The notes beneath the pieces were generated by a model. The model saw only the letters and a program-made list of their open reading frames with translations. It did no database searches and was not told where the DNA came from. A program made the translations under genes and the position numbers. Positions 26,799 through 35,129 of a DNA stretch of 64,000 nucleotides are shown here, in pieces. This DNA comes from an uncultured Microbulbifer sp. (GTDB taxonomy: Bacteria > Pseudomonadota > Gammaproteobacteria > Pseudomonadales > Cellvibrionaceae). Every line of letters starts with the position of its first letter. Position 1 is the first letter of the stretch. Location of the stretch: positions 248,001-312,000 of the forward strand of contig NZ_CANNGQ010000001.1 of the NCBI RefSeq assembly GCF_947504145.1, given 5' to 3'.

Positions 26799-27727
26799 GC
26801 CAAGCCTACCTGGTGGATGCCTCGGTCTATATTTTTCGCTATTACTTTGCCTTGCCTCCCAACTGGGAAAGCCGCAGTGGATATACGACAGAAGCGGTAT
26901 ACGGGTTCAGTAACTTTTTACTCGACCTGCTGGCCCGTAAGCCGTCCCATATTGCCTGTGCCTTCGACGAATCCCTGGGCAGTTGTTTTCGCAACGAGAT
27001 CTATCCCGAGTACAAGTGCAGCCGCGCACTGCCCGATGAGGCGCTCGCCTACCAGCTGGCTGCCTGTCGTGAAATGGCGGAAGCCTTGGGCATTGCCAGC
27101 TACGCCAGCGATCGATTTGAGGCCGACGACATTCTGGCAACTCTGACACGTCGCTGTGCGGAAAATGGTTGTGCACCGGTCATCATCACCCGCGACAAAG
27201 ATCTGGGGCAGTTGCTGGATCGTGGCGCTGCCAGCCTGTGGGACTTCGCCGCCGACCAGCACCTCGGGCGCGCGGAAATAGAGCAGAAGTTTGGCGTGCG
27301 CCCCGGCCAGATTGCCGATTACCTGGCGCTGGTGGGGGATACGATCGACGATATTCCCGGTGTTCCCGGTATCGGTGCCAAGTCGGCCGCACGTTTGTTG
27401 GCAGAGTTCGACGGGATCGAATCGCTGATTGCCAATGTTGAACAGGTCGCCACCCTGAAAATCCGTGGCGCAGCGGGCATTGGTAATAAGCTTGCCGAGT
27501 TCGCCGAGCAGATGCGCATGGCATTGCGGCTGGCCGAGCTGAATTACACCGTGCCGTTGAAGATGCGTAACCCGGGTACTGCGGACCTCGAATGTAGGCC
27601 GGTAGAGCCGGGTCTGGCCGTGGCGCTGGCGGAAGAATTTGGAATTGGTGGCCTCGCCAAAAAAATCCGCCGCACTCTGGAGCCTGCGCCGCAAAGTGCT
27701 GAAACAGTGAGTCCTGTGATCGTATGA
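26795..27727 (+). CDS. 5'-3' exonuclease / flap endonuclease (PIN-like FEN family)
   Basis: A 310-residue nuclease related to the exonuclease domain of DNA polymerase I and to Xni/ExoIX. Acidic metal-site residues are in AYLVDASVYIFRYYF, ACAFDESLGSCFRNEIYPEYK, FEADDILATL and ITRDKDLGQLL. The helix-hairpin-helix GVPGIGAKSAARLL follows near residue 190. It starts with the GTG at 26795 that overlaps the epmC stop by four bases; upstream in-frame codons lie inside epmC. The stop overlaps the pdxB start, so three genes are translationally coupled. Full FEN activity would need biochemical proof. Confidence 0.88.
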   Translation: MSQAYLVDASVYIFRYYFALPPNWESRSGYTTEAVYGFSNFLLDLLARKPSHIACAFDESLGSCFRNEIYPEYKCSRALPDEALAYQLAACREMAEALGIASYASDRFEADDILATLTRRCAENGCAPVIITRDKDLGQLLDRGAASLWDFAADQHLGRAEIEQKFGVRPGQIADYLALVGDTIDDIPGVPGIGAKSAARLLAEFDGIESLIANVEQVATLKIRGAAGIGNKLAEFAEQMRMALRLAELNYTVPLKMRNPGTADLECRPVEPGLAVALAEEFGIGGLAKKIRRTLEPAPQSAETVSPVIV

Positions 27728-28842
27728 CCATGAACATCGTTGCCGACGAAAATATCCCCGGGCTGGAAACCTGGTTTGCGGACCTGGGTACCATTACCCG
27801 CGTGCCCGGGCGCAATGTCACCCGGGAGCAATTGGCCGAAGCCGATATATTACTGGTGCGTTCTGTCACCAACGTCAATCAGGCGCTGCTTGAAGGCACG
27901 CCGGTGCGCTTTGTGGGTAGTTGCACTATTGGTACCGATCACCTGGATACCCGGTGGTTGGAACAGCAGGGTATTGCCTGGAGCGCGGCACCGGGCTGCA
28001 ACGCCAACTCGGTGGTGGAATACGTATTCTGTGTATTGGCTGCGCTGAACATCGATTGGCGTGGTCGCAGTTTCGGCATTGTGGGTTGCGGCAATGTGGG
28101 CGGCACACTGCAGAGCAGGCTGCGTACGCTGGGTATCCCCTGCAAGATTTACGATCCCTGGTTGGCGGACAACCCCGATGCCGCGGACCTGACTACGGTC
28201 CTGCAGCAGGATGTAATATGCCTGCACGCGCCGCTGGTGAAAGAGGGCGCACATCCCAGTTTGCACCTGATTGATGAAGGGGCGCTGGCGCGGATCAAAC
28301 CCGGGGCAGTGCTCATCAGTGCCGGGCGCGGCGCGGTCATTGATAACACGGCGCTGCTATCCCTGTTGACATCATCGACGCCGTTTACCTGTGCGCTGGA
28401 CGTGTGGGAAGGCGAACCGGATATCAATCTGGAGCTGCTTGAAAAAGTCGATCTTGGCAGCCCGCATATTGCCGGCTATAGCCACGACGGCAAACTGGCG
28501 GGGACGCGCCTGGTGCGCGAAGCGCTGAGCCGAGCCCTGTCTCTGCCGTTGGTGGAATCGGCTGAGAATTCTGCCGGGCAAACGCAGACAATTACCACCG
28601 GTGAGCAGGGCTTTTCCGCCATCCGCGATCTGTTATTGAAAATCTACGATCCCCGCGCCGACGATCAGCGTCTGCGCGTCGCCGCAGCGGAGGCTCGAGC
28701 CGGAGGTCAGCCCATGGCCGCCGCCTTTGACCAGTTGCGTAAGCAGTACCCCAAGCGCCTGGAGTTTTCGCACTATAGCCTTGTCGACTCGCGTCTGGAC
28801 GCAGCAGTGCGGCAGCAACTGGAAATTCTGGGGCTCAAGTGA
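27724..28842 (+). CDS. pdxB: 4-phosphoerythronate dehydrogenase PdxB
   Basis: A 372-residue D-2-hydroxyacid dehydrogenase that oxidises 4-phosphoerythronate in DXP-dependent pyridoxal phosphate synthesis. Signatures are NIVADENIPGLETWF at the N-terminus, the NAD motif FGIVGCGNVGGTLQSRLR near residue 116, the catalytic Arg in LISAGRGAVID, the Glu in DVWEGEPD, and His in SPHIAGYSHDGKLAGT. The C-terminal dimerisation domain is present. It overlaps neighbours by 4 bases on each side. Confidence 0.95.
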   Translation: MTMNIVADENIPGLETWFADLGTITRVPGRNVTREQLAEADILLVRSVTNVNQALLEGTPVRFVGSCTIGTDHLDTRWLEQQGIAWSAAPGCNANSVVEYVFCVLAALNIDWRGRSFGIVGCGNVGGTLQSRLRTLGIPCKIYDPWLADNPDAADLTTVLQQDVICLHAPLVKEGAHPSLHLIDEGALARIKPGAVLISAGRGAVIDNTALLSLLTSSTPFTCALDVWEGEPDINLELLEKVDLGSPHIAGYSHDGKLAGTRLVREALSRALSLPLVESAENSAGQTQTITTGEQGFSAIRDLLLKIYDPRADDQRLRVAAAEARAGGQPMAAAFDQLRKQYPKRLEFSHYSLVDSRLDAAVRQQLEILGLK

Positions 28843-30026
28843 AACTCAAAAAACTCGGATTGATCATCAACCCCTGGGCCGGTATCGGTGGCCCCGCCGG
28901 GCTGAAAGGGAGCGATGGGGCTGAGACCGTAGCCCAAGCGTTAAATACGGGTATCCAGCCGCAATCCCACAAGCGTGTAGCAATCGCATTACAGGCGCTG
29001 GTGCCATTTACTGAAACATTGGAGATTGTCACATTCGCGGGGGATATGGGGGAGGCGCAGGCACGCGATCTGGGCTTTTCGGTTGACGTGGTTGGTGCAG
29101 CCGCAGGCGACCGCTCCACCCCCGCCGACAGTGAAGCCGCGGCAGAAGCGATCCGCGCTGCCGGCGCCGACCTGATTGTGTTTGCCGGCGGCGACGGTAC
29201 TGCGCGCAATATGGTGAATGCACTGGGAGACAGCTTTCCGGTACTGGGTATTCCCGCTGGAGTGAAGATGCACTCGGCCTGTTTTGCCATTTCCCCCAAA
29301 GCGGGCGGGGAAGTGCTGCGGCGTCTGATGGCCGGCGAGCTGGTGGATCTGCACCAGCGGGAAGTACGCGATATCGATGAAAAGTCCTTTCGCGAAGGCC
29401 GGGTAAGTACCCGCTATTACGGCGAGCTGCTGGTGCCGGAAGAAGGGCACTTTTTACAGGCGGTGAAAAATGCGGGCCGTGAAGTGGAAGAGCTGGCGGT
29501 GGCGGACATTGCCGCTGGAGTCATTGAAGAAATGAGCGAGCAGGATCCGCACACCCTGTACATTTTTGGCCCCGGCTCCACTACGTTGGCGGTACTGTCT
29601 GAATTAGGGGAAGACGGTACGTTACTGGGGGTGGATCTCTGGCAAGGTGACACACTGCGGGCGGTTGATGTCAATGCGGTACAGATCGAAGAGGCCATCA
29701 GGCAACACCGCAAAAACAATCCGGAAAATCCGGTAAAAATCATTCTTACCGCGATCGGCGGCCAGGGTCACCTGATCGGCCGTGGAAACCAGCAGTTATC
29801 CCCGGCCGTACTGAACGCCGTGGGGCGCGAGCACCTGATGGTGGTAGCCACCAAAACCAAAATTACCGAGCTGGGCGGCCGCCCGTTGCTGGTAGACAGC
29901 GGTGATCCGGCGCTGGATGAAGCCTGGAGTGGTTTTATTCCCGTGGTGACCGGCTACCGCGATGAAATTCTGTACCCGCTGTCTGGTGATGGCAGTGGCG
30001 AGTATCCCGAGACAAACCCCTCGTAA
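28839..30026 (+). CDS. ATP-NAD/AcoX kinase-family protein
   Basis: A 395-residue protein with the NAD kinase fold. GLIINPWAGIGGPAGLKGSD opens the protein, and the nucleotide-binding GGDGT motif is in VFAGGDGTARNMVNAL near residue 112. Later segments are GIPAGVKMHSACFA and FGPGSTTLAVLSEL. It is longer than NadK and belongs to the separate family often annotated as ATP-NAD/AcoX kinase; the substrate is not settled. The start is a GTG overlapping the pdxB stop by 4 bases. Confidence 0.85.
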   Translation: MKLKKLGLIINPWAGIGGPAGLKGSDGAETVAQALNTGIQPQSHKRVAIALQALVPFTETLEIVTFAGDMGEAQARDLGFSVDVVGAAAGDRSTPADSEAAAEAIRAAGADLIVFAGGDGTARNMVNALGDSFPVLGIPAGVKMHSACFAISPKAGGEVLRRLMAGELVDLHQREVRDIDEKSFREGRVSTRYYGELLVPEEGHFLQAVKNAGREVEELAVADIAAGVIEEMSEQDPHTLYIFGPGSTTLAVLSELGEDGTLLGVDLWQGDTLRAVDVNAVQIEEAIRQHRKNNPENPVKIILTAIGGQGHLIGRGNQQLSPAVLNAVGREHLMVVATKTKITELGGRPLLVDSGDPALDEAWSGFIPVVTGYRDEILYPLSGDGSGEYPETNPS

Positions 30027-30047
30027 ATAGAACAGGCGAACAGACCA

Positions 30048-31004
30048 TTGAACTGGGAACCCCTGCTGCAGGCAGTACGCAGCCAACTTGAACAAGAGCG
30101 TGCCGAGGAAAGTCGGCTGGACAGCCGCCGTTTGTTTCACGGCCGCGGCAATTGTTATGCAGGGCTCGAGCGCATCTGCGTCGATAGTTATTACCCGGCC
30201 ATTCTGGTGACGCTGTTCGAGGAGCACGAAGACGAGAGCGGACTTGTAGAGCAGCTCTGGACAATGGCGCAACCGTTCGGCTACACCGGATTGGCAGTGC
30301 AGCGCCGCTACCAGACCCGTGCACCGATTGTGTGGGAGTGCGGCGAGCCGGTAGAGGCACCGGTGGCGCGTCGCGGAGCGCTGCAGTTTCCGTTGACCTT
30401 TGACCGGCAGAATGTGGGTTTCTTTCTGGATATCGAGCCGGGCCGCCAGTGGCTGGAACGGCAGGTACGAGAAAAGGCCGGGAAGGTGGAAAACCTCAAG
30501 GTGCTGAATCTGTTTTCCTTTACCTGTGCATTTTCCGTGGTGGCGCGAGCGGCCGCGGATCAGGAAGCCTGCGAAATTCTGAATATCGATCTGAACAAGG
30601 GGGTGCTGAAGCGCGGGCAGGCGAACCACCAGTTCAATAATTTGCCCATGAAAGGTATCCGCTTCGTTGCTCGGGATGCATTGCGGGATTTCAAGCGCTA
30701 CGACCGCAGCGGTCCTTTCCAGTTGGCGGTGGTTGATCCGCCCACCCGGCAGCGCGGTGCGTTTGAGGTTGAGATCAACTATGCGAAGCTGCTGGAAAAG
30801 CTCCCGGCCTGTCTGGCGGATGAGGCGGATCTGTTGCTGGTGTTGAATTCACCGGCGCACAATGAGGCGTATTTTCGTGAGTTGGTCGCTGCGGCAAACC
30901 CGGGATATTCTGTGGTGGAGCGATTGCCGCAAAACCCGGATTTCCCCGATAGCGATCCGGACGCAGCCCTGAAGATGTTGCACGTAAAATTTCAGCGGCG
31001 TTGA
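30048..31004 (+). CDS. Class I SAM-dependent methyltransferase (RlmI/RlmK-related)
   Basis: A 318-residue protein of the SAM-dependent methyltransferase group close to rRNA cytosine methyltransferases RlmI/RlmK-L. Motif I is VLNLFSFTCAFSVVARAAA (about residue 152), an acidic motif II is LNIDLNKGVLKRG, and the catalytic-type motif is VVDPPTRQRGAF. LFHGRGNCYAGLERICVD occupies the N-terminal part and no PUA domain is visible. The start is a TTG 21 bases after the previous stop with a weak ribosome site, so the exact start is uncertain. Target RNA is unknown. Confidence 0.8.
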   Translation: MNWEPLLQAVRSQLEQERAEESRLDSRRLFHGRGNCYAGLERICVDSYYPAILVTLFEEHEDESGLVEQLWTMAQPFGYTGLAVQRRYQTRAPIVWECGEPVEAPVARRGALQFPLTFDRQNVGFFLDIEPGRQWLERQVREKAGKVENLKVLNLFSFTCAFSVVARAAADQEACEILNIDLNKGVLKRGQANHQFNNLPMKGIRFVARDALRDFKRYDRSGPFQLAVVDPPTRQRGAFEVEINYAKLLEKLPACLADEADLLLVLNSPAHNEAYFRELVAAANPGYSVVERLPQNPDFPDSDPDAALKMLHVKFQRR

Positions 31005-31014
31005 TTCCGGCTCG

Positions 31015-31410
31015 CTAGCGGCTTAGTTGAGCCATCAGTCCCACCATCAACTCTTCCAGTTGGGGCGATGATCCGCCCCGCACCACCTGATCCAGTTTCT
31101 CTGCGTTACTGGTGCCGTCTTCGCCCCGACTGACCAGCAACAGAAAGCTGTGATGGGAGAGCGCGGCTTCTTCGACGGCTTCCTGTCGTACCAGTTGTGA
31201 AAAGCGGATATAGCCGCACTCCTTGAGCCAGGTCATGGCGCCCAGGCAGGCGAGGTGGCGGGGGGAGTGCAGTCCGAATTCGTCCGGCGTATCCGGGCCC
31301 GCAATATCTTCCACATAAATCGTGGCCGGCGCGGGGAACTGCTGGAACAGTGCCAGCAGTATGCGCCCCGCGTCGCGGTAGAAATCGTGGATGTGTAAAT
31401 CGTCCAGCAT
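31015..31410 (-). CDS. Conserved hypothetical protein
   Basis: A 131-residue soluble, acidic, mainly helical protein without motifs I recognise. Visible segments are LHIHDFYRDAGRILLALFQQF and GLHSPRHLACLGAMTWLKECGYIRF, the latter resembling a winged-helix core. It lies 93 bases downstream of alaA on the same strand and may share its transcript. The gap holds two copies of TTCACGCAA. Confidence 0.65.
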   Translation of the reverse strand: MLDDLHIHDFYRDAGRILLALFQQFPAPATIYVEDIAGPDTPDEFGLHSPRHLACLGAMTWLKECGYIRFSQLVRQEAVEEAALSHHSFLLLVSRGEDGTSNAEKLDQVVRGGSSPQLEELMVGLMAQLSR

Positions 31411-31503
31411 CTCTTAGTCTCGGTACTGCTTTTCTTTCAGTTCACGCAATGCATGCCGTTCACGCAACTTACGCAAATTCACTCAATAGTTATTTGTTTT
31501 TAA

Positions 31504-32718
31504 CTATTTTGAGTAGCGTTCCAGGAAATTGCCCAGGCGATTTACTGCGTGCGACAGGTCGTCGGCGCGGGGCAGGAATACGATCCGCAGGTGATCCGGC
31601 GCGTCCCAGTGGAAGGCGCTGCCCTGTACCAGCAGGATTTTTTCCTGGCGCAGGAAGTCGAGTACGAATTTCTCATCGTTGTCGATTTTGTGGCGGTCCA
31701 GATCAATACGCGGGAACAGGTAAATAGCGCCCTGGGGTTTTACACAGCTCACCCCGGGAATGTCGTTCAGCATTCGGTAGGCGAGATCGCGCTGCTGGCG
31801 CAGGCGCCCGCCGGGCAGCACCAGGTCCTTGATGCTCTGGTAGCCGCCGAGCGCTGTTTGCACTGCAAACATCGCCGGCACATTGCCGCACAGGCGCATG
31901 GAAGACAGGATATCCATGCCTTCGATAAATCCCCGCGCGCGGTGCTTGGCCCCACTGATAATCATCCAGCCGGAGCGAAACCCGGCCAGGCGGTAGGACT
32001 TGGACAGGCCGTTAAAGCTCAGGCACAACACATCGTCGGCAAGGGTGCCCATGGGCGTGAATACAGCGTCGTCGTACAGGATCTTGCTGTAGATCTCGTC
32101 GGCAAAAATCACAAGGTTGTGCTGGCGTGCCACTTCAACGATCTGCTGCAGCAGTTCTTTCGGGTAGACCGCGCCGGTGGGGTTGTTGGGGTTGATCACC
32201 ACGATGCCACGGGTGCGTGGGGTGATTTTGGATTTGATGTCGTCAATATCCGGCAGCCAGCCCGCCTGCTCGTCGCAGCGGTAGAGCACCGGTTTGGCAC
32301 CGGTGAGGTTGGTTGCCGCCATCCACAGGGGGTAGTTGGGCATCGGCAACAACATTTCGTCACCGGTGTTCAACAGGGCCTGGGTGGACATGGAAATCAG
32401 TTCGGAGACCCCGTTCCCCAGGTAGATATCATCGATTTCTACTCCGGGCACACCGAGGACCTGGCACTCGTGCATGATGGCCTTGCGCGCGGCAAACAGT
32501 CCTTTAGATTCCACATAGCCCTGCGCCTGAGACAGGTTGTAAATCACATCCTGAAGGATTTCATCCGGTGCGTCGAAGCCGAAGGGGGCCGGGTTGCCGA
32601 TGTTCAGCTTCATGATCCGGTGGCCTTCTTCTTCCAGGCGCGATGCCTGCTCCATCACCGGTCCGCGAATCTCGTAACAGACGCCGTGGAGTTTTTCCGA
32701 CTTGTGAATATCCTTCAT
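31504..32718 (-). CDS. alaA: Alanine-synthesising aminotransferase AlaA
   Basis: A 404-residue PLP-dependent class I aminotransferase that makes alanine from pyruvate with glutamate. The N-terminal KSEKLHGVCYEIRGPVMEQA and KLNIGNPAPFGFDAP are typical of AlaA (YfbQ). The PLP lysine is in SFNGLSKSYRLAGFRSGW near residue 240, and NPNNPTGAVYP and FADEIYSKILYDD supply the Asn and Asp/Tyr ligands. The gene starts at an ATG 284 bases before the divergent msrB. Confidence 0.93.
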   Translation of the reverse strand: MKDIHKSEKLHGVCYEIRGPVMEQASRLEEEGHRIMKLNIGNPAPFGFDAPDEILQDVIYNLSQAQGYVESKGLFAARKAIMHECQVLGVPGVEIDDIYLGNGVSELISMSTQALLNTGDEMLLPMPNYPLWMAATNLTGAKPVLYRCDEQAGWLPDIDDIKSKITPRTRGIVVINPNNPTGAVYPKELLQQIVEVARQHNLVIFADEIYSKILYDDAVFTPMGTLADDVLCLSFNGLSKSYRLAGFRSGWMIISGAKHRARGFIEGMDILSSMRLCGNVPAMFAVQTALGGYQSIKDLVLPGGRLRQQRDLAYRMLNDIPGVSCVKPQGAIYLFPRIDLDRHKIDNDEKFVLDFLRQEKILLVQGSAFHWDAPDHLRIVFLPRADDLSHAVNRLGNFLERYSK

Positions 32719-33002
32719 TGCTGTGTTCTTTCAATAGGCGTTTCAACGGTAAACTGGATGGCCTTGCAAGGTTTTTTCCTTACAGAGGCTTGCCAGCAGG
32801 CAAATTCTTCTAACCGGGGCCCGTTGTCTAGTAGGCTTTGCTTCCAGTTTCTGAATCGGGTTTGACCACCGGGCGGGGTTTGGGTGAACCGGGCGCGATG
32901 GGAAATACACCGTGGGTAGCGAGGGTGCTGCCGCTAAGCGTTGTGCCGGGCAGGGTAGTGCCACTGGATACTGACTTATCAGGCAAAAAAAGGAGTCACA
33001 GT

Positions 33003-33404
33003 ATGTCAAAAGAAAAAGACGATAACTACTGGCGCGAGCGCCTTACCGAAGAGGAATATCGCGTTTGCCGGGAGGCGGGGACCGAGCGGCCGTTTACCGG
33101 TGAATACTGGGATACCTTTGAGGATGGCAAGTATCGCTGCCGCTGTTGTGGCGAGGCGCTGTTCAATGCGGAATCCAAGTTCGACGCCGGCTGTGGCTGG
33201 CCGAGTTTCGACGCCGCGGCACAGCAGGGCGTCGTCGAAGAGCGGGTGGATAGCAGCCTGGGGATGCAGCGCACGGAAATTGTGTGCGCCAACTGCGGTT
33301 GTCACCTCGGCCACGTATTCCCCGATGGACCGACCGACACCGGCTTGCGCTATTGTGTTAATTCACTGTCGGTAAAACACGATCCGGAAGAAGGCACTGA
33401 CTGA
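33003..33404 (+). CDS. msrB: Peptide-methionine (R)-S-oxide reductase MsrB
   Basis: A 133-residue repair enzyme that reduces methionine-R-sulfoxide. Two CxxC pairs (CRCCGEAL and CANCGCHLGH) bind structural zinc, and the catalytic cysteine is in RYCVNSLSV. The substrate pocket segment is GCGWPSFDAA. The ATG at 33003 follows AAGGAG with good spacing; the open frame upstream has no similarity to the family. Length is standard and no MsrA domain is fused. Confidence 0.95.
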   Translation: MSKEKDDNYWRERLTEEEYRVCREAGTERPFTGEYWDTFEDGKYRCRCCGEALFNAESKFDAGCGWPSFDAAAQQGVVEERVDSSLGMQRTEIVCANCGCHLGHVFPDGPTDTGLRYCVNSLSVKHDPEEGTD

Positions 33405-33482
33405 CCGATACGTATCGGAGCACGGCGGTCACCATTTGTGTGCCATGCGCGAGCGTGTGAAGGGTAATTGTGGAGAGCGGAG

Positions 33483-34358
33483 ATGATTCGATCGGGCCGT
33501 CCCCGCCACTGGGGCCGTTGGTTGTACCGGGTCCAGTGGCTTTTGCTTGGCGCAATCGGCCTTGGGGTGGTGGCGGTGCGCACCGGGGTGCTGGGCCTGG
33601 ATGCCGCCTTTACCGTGTTTGGCGCATTGGGGCTGGCCATGGTGGCGGTGGCGCTCTTTTCGATGCTGGTGTTCCTGTGGGGGCTGGTTCGCCGCCACAG
33701 CGAGGCGCGCACTGCGGCCCTCTGGGCCATGGTCATGGGGCTAATCCCGGTGGCACTGCCCCTGTTTACGGTGGGCCAGCAGAGCCTGAATACACCGGCG
33801 CTGTACGATATTACGACAGACCTGTCGGACCCTCCTCAGTTTGATCTGCTGCTGTCGCTGCGGGAAAGTAGCGATCACAGCCCCGATTACCCCGGGGCGG
33901 CTGCGGCGGCAGTGCAGAAAGAGGCCCCCATGTACCGGGACATCCAGACTCTGGTATTGCCCGTTCCCGCGGATCAGGTAATGGCCGCCGCAGAAGCCGT
34001 GGCACGGGACCTTGGCTGGCGGGTTATAGCGGTAAAGGCGGGGCAGGGGCGCCTGGAAGCGGTGGTGCGCACCCCACTGCTGGGGATTACCCAGGATGTG
34101 GTGGTGAGAATCCGGCCCGAAAGTACTGACAGTGCTAGCGCAGATAGCGATGGCAAGCAGTCCAAGACCGCGTCTGGCGATCAGAAGCCGCGTACATCAT
34201 CGAGCGCAACAGGGGATAAACCAGTCAAGGCTCAAGGGAATACCGTGATTGATATGCGCTCTGCGTCCCGATCCGGCGAGCGCGATTTTGGCAGTAACGC
34301 CGCGAGAATTCGCGAATTCATGCGTCAGTTGGAGGCGCGTACCCAGCTGGCGCAGTAA
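33483..34358 (+). CDS. DUF1499 membrane protein
   Basis: A 291-residue protein with three N-terminal transmembrane helices (about residues 14-37, 42-66 and 79-97) and a DUF1499 domain (about 110-225). The domain ends in LEAVVRTPLLGITQDVVVRIRP. A Ser/Asp/Lys-rich linker and RSASRSGERDFGSNAARIREFM complete it; that last segment is also part of DUF1499 in relatives, so the linker is an insertion. The ATG at 33483 has GGAG 7 bases upstream. Function is unknown. Confidence 0.78.
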   Translation: MIRSGRPRHWGRWLYRVQWLLLGAIGLGVVAVRTGVLGLDAAFTVFGALGLAMVAVALFSMLVFLWGLVRRHSEARTAALWAMVMGLIPVALPLFTVGQQSLNTPALYDITTDLSDPPQFDLLLSLRESSDHSPDYPGAAAAAVQKEAPMYRDIQTLVLPVPADQVMAAAEAVARDLGWRVIAVKAGQGRLEAVVRTPLLGITQDVVVRIRPESTDSASADSDGKQSKTASGDQKPRTSSSATGDKPVKAQGNTVIDMRSASRSGERDFGSNAARIREFMRQLEARTQLAQ

Positions 34359-34482
34359 TTCTTGTATAGATGCCGGGGAGGGCGAGCGGGGAAATCGCTA
34401 TCGGCCGCAGGCCATTTTGTCCACTGTTATGTAAGTGCCTGTATGGAAAGGAAAAATTTAAGGAAAAGTTTTAAATCGGGTG

Positions 34483-34511
34483 TTGACAGCCCCCCGGCCT
34501 GTCCATAGAAT
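34483..34511 (+). promoter_or_regulatory. Sigma-70 promoter of the tRNA operon
   Basis: TTGACA (34483-34488), a 17-base spacer, and TAGAAT (34506-34511), followed by a GC-rich discriminator (GCGCCCC). The discriminator is the type found at stringently controlled stable-RNA promoters. The first tRNA begins about 66 bases downstream. Confidence 0.88.
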
Positions 34512-34577
34512 GCGCCCCACTTCTGACGCACTGCTGAACTTTCACAAGCACTCAGCGGCGCCAAAGAAGGATTCTGG

Positions 34578-34653
34578 GTCCCCATCGTCTAGAGGCCTAG
34601 GACACCGCCCTTTCACGGCGGTAACAGGGGTTCGACTCCCCTTGGGGATGCCA
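34578..34653 (+). tRNA. tRNA-Glu (TTC), copy 1
   Basis: 76 bases including an encoded CCA. The anticodon loop is CTTTCAC (anticodon TTC) on a CCGCC/GGCGG stem, the T arm is AGGGG-TTCGACT-CCCCT, and the acceptor stem GTCCCCA pairs with TGGGGAT (one G-T pair). Confidence 0.97.
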
Positions 34654-34655
34654 TC

Positions 34656-34731
34656 GCGGGAATAGCTCAGTTGGTAGAGCGCAACCTTGCCAAGGTTGAG
34701 GTCGCCGGTTCGAACCCGGTTTCCCGCTCCA
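34656..34731 (+). tRNA. tRNA-Gly (GCC), copy 1
   Basis: 76 bases including CCA. The acceptor stem is GCGGGAA/TTCCCGC, the anticodon loop TTGCCAA (anticodon GCC) sits on CAACC/GGTTG, and the T arm is CCGG-GTTCGAA-type. It starts 2 bases after tRNA-Glu, so both are processed from one transcript. Confidence 0.97.
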
Positions 34732-34739
34732 GTTCCTAT

Positions 34740-34815
34740 GTCCCCATCGTCTAGAGGCCTAGGACACCGCCCTTTCACGGCGGTAACAGGGGTTCGACTC
34801 CCCTTGGGGATGCCA
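34740..34815 (+). tRNA. tRNA-Glu (TTC), copy 2
   Basis: Sequence identical to the first tRNA-Glu over 76 bases. It lies 8 bases after the first tRNA-Gly. The identity of both Glu and Gly pairs points to tandem duplication of a two-tRNA unit. Confidence 0.97.
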
Positions 34816-34891
34816 ATACTGCAAGGTCGCAACGTAACGACGACCTTGCATTACCAGGCCGGAAGATTTACTTTCGGTCTGGTCTAATTTC

Positions 34892-34967
34892 GCGGGAATA
34901 GCTCAGTTGGTAGAGCGCAACCTTGCCAAGGTTGAGGTCGCCGGTTCGAACCCGGTTTCCCGCTCCA
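34892..34967 (+). tRNA. tRNA-Gly (GCC), copy 2
   Basis: Identical to the first tRNA-Gly. The spacer to the preceding tRNA-Glu is 76 bases here but 2 bases in the first unit. The spacer holds a GCAAGGTCG/CGACCTTGC inverted repeat (34819-34850). Confidence 0.97.
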
Positions 34968-34973
34968 AAATTA

Positions 34974-35000
34974 AAGCCGCTCAATGAGCGGCTTTTTTTT
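34974..35000 (+). terminator. Intrinsic terminator of the tRNA operon
   Basis: AAAGCCGCTCA pairs with TGAGCGGCTTT and is followed by eight T residues, 7 bases after the last CCA. Confidence 0.95.
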
Positions 35001-35129
35001 GTCTGTCGTTTGGCTGGCGGCGCTGCGCGCAATCCGGCGACATGGGCAATCCATCCTGCCAGCCCCGGTTGAATTGTGCCTCTCAAGGGCGTTGAATAGC
35101 GCCTTCCTCCAGCGAACATAGTGGAAAGT

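Noticed and set aside
31549-32865. A 438-codon open frame on the plus strand opposite alaA
   Set aside because: Antisense shadow of AlaA; no ribosome site, and composition typical of a reversed GC-rich gene.
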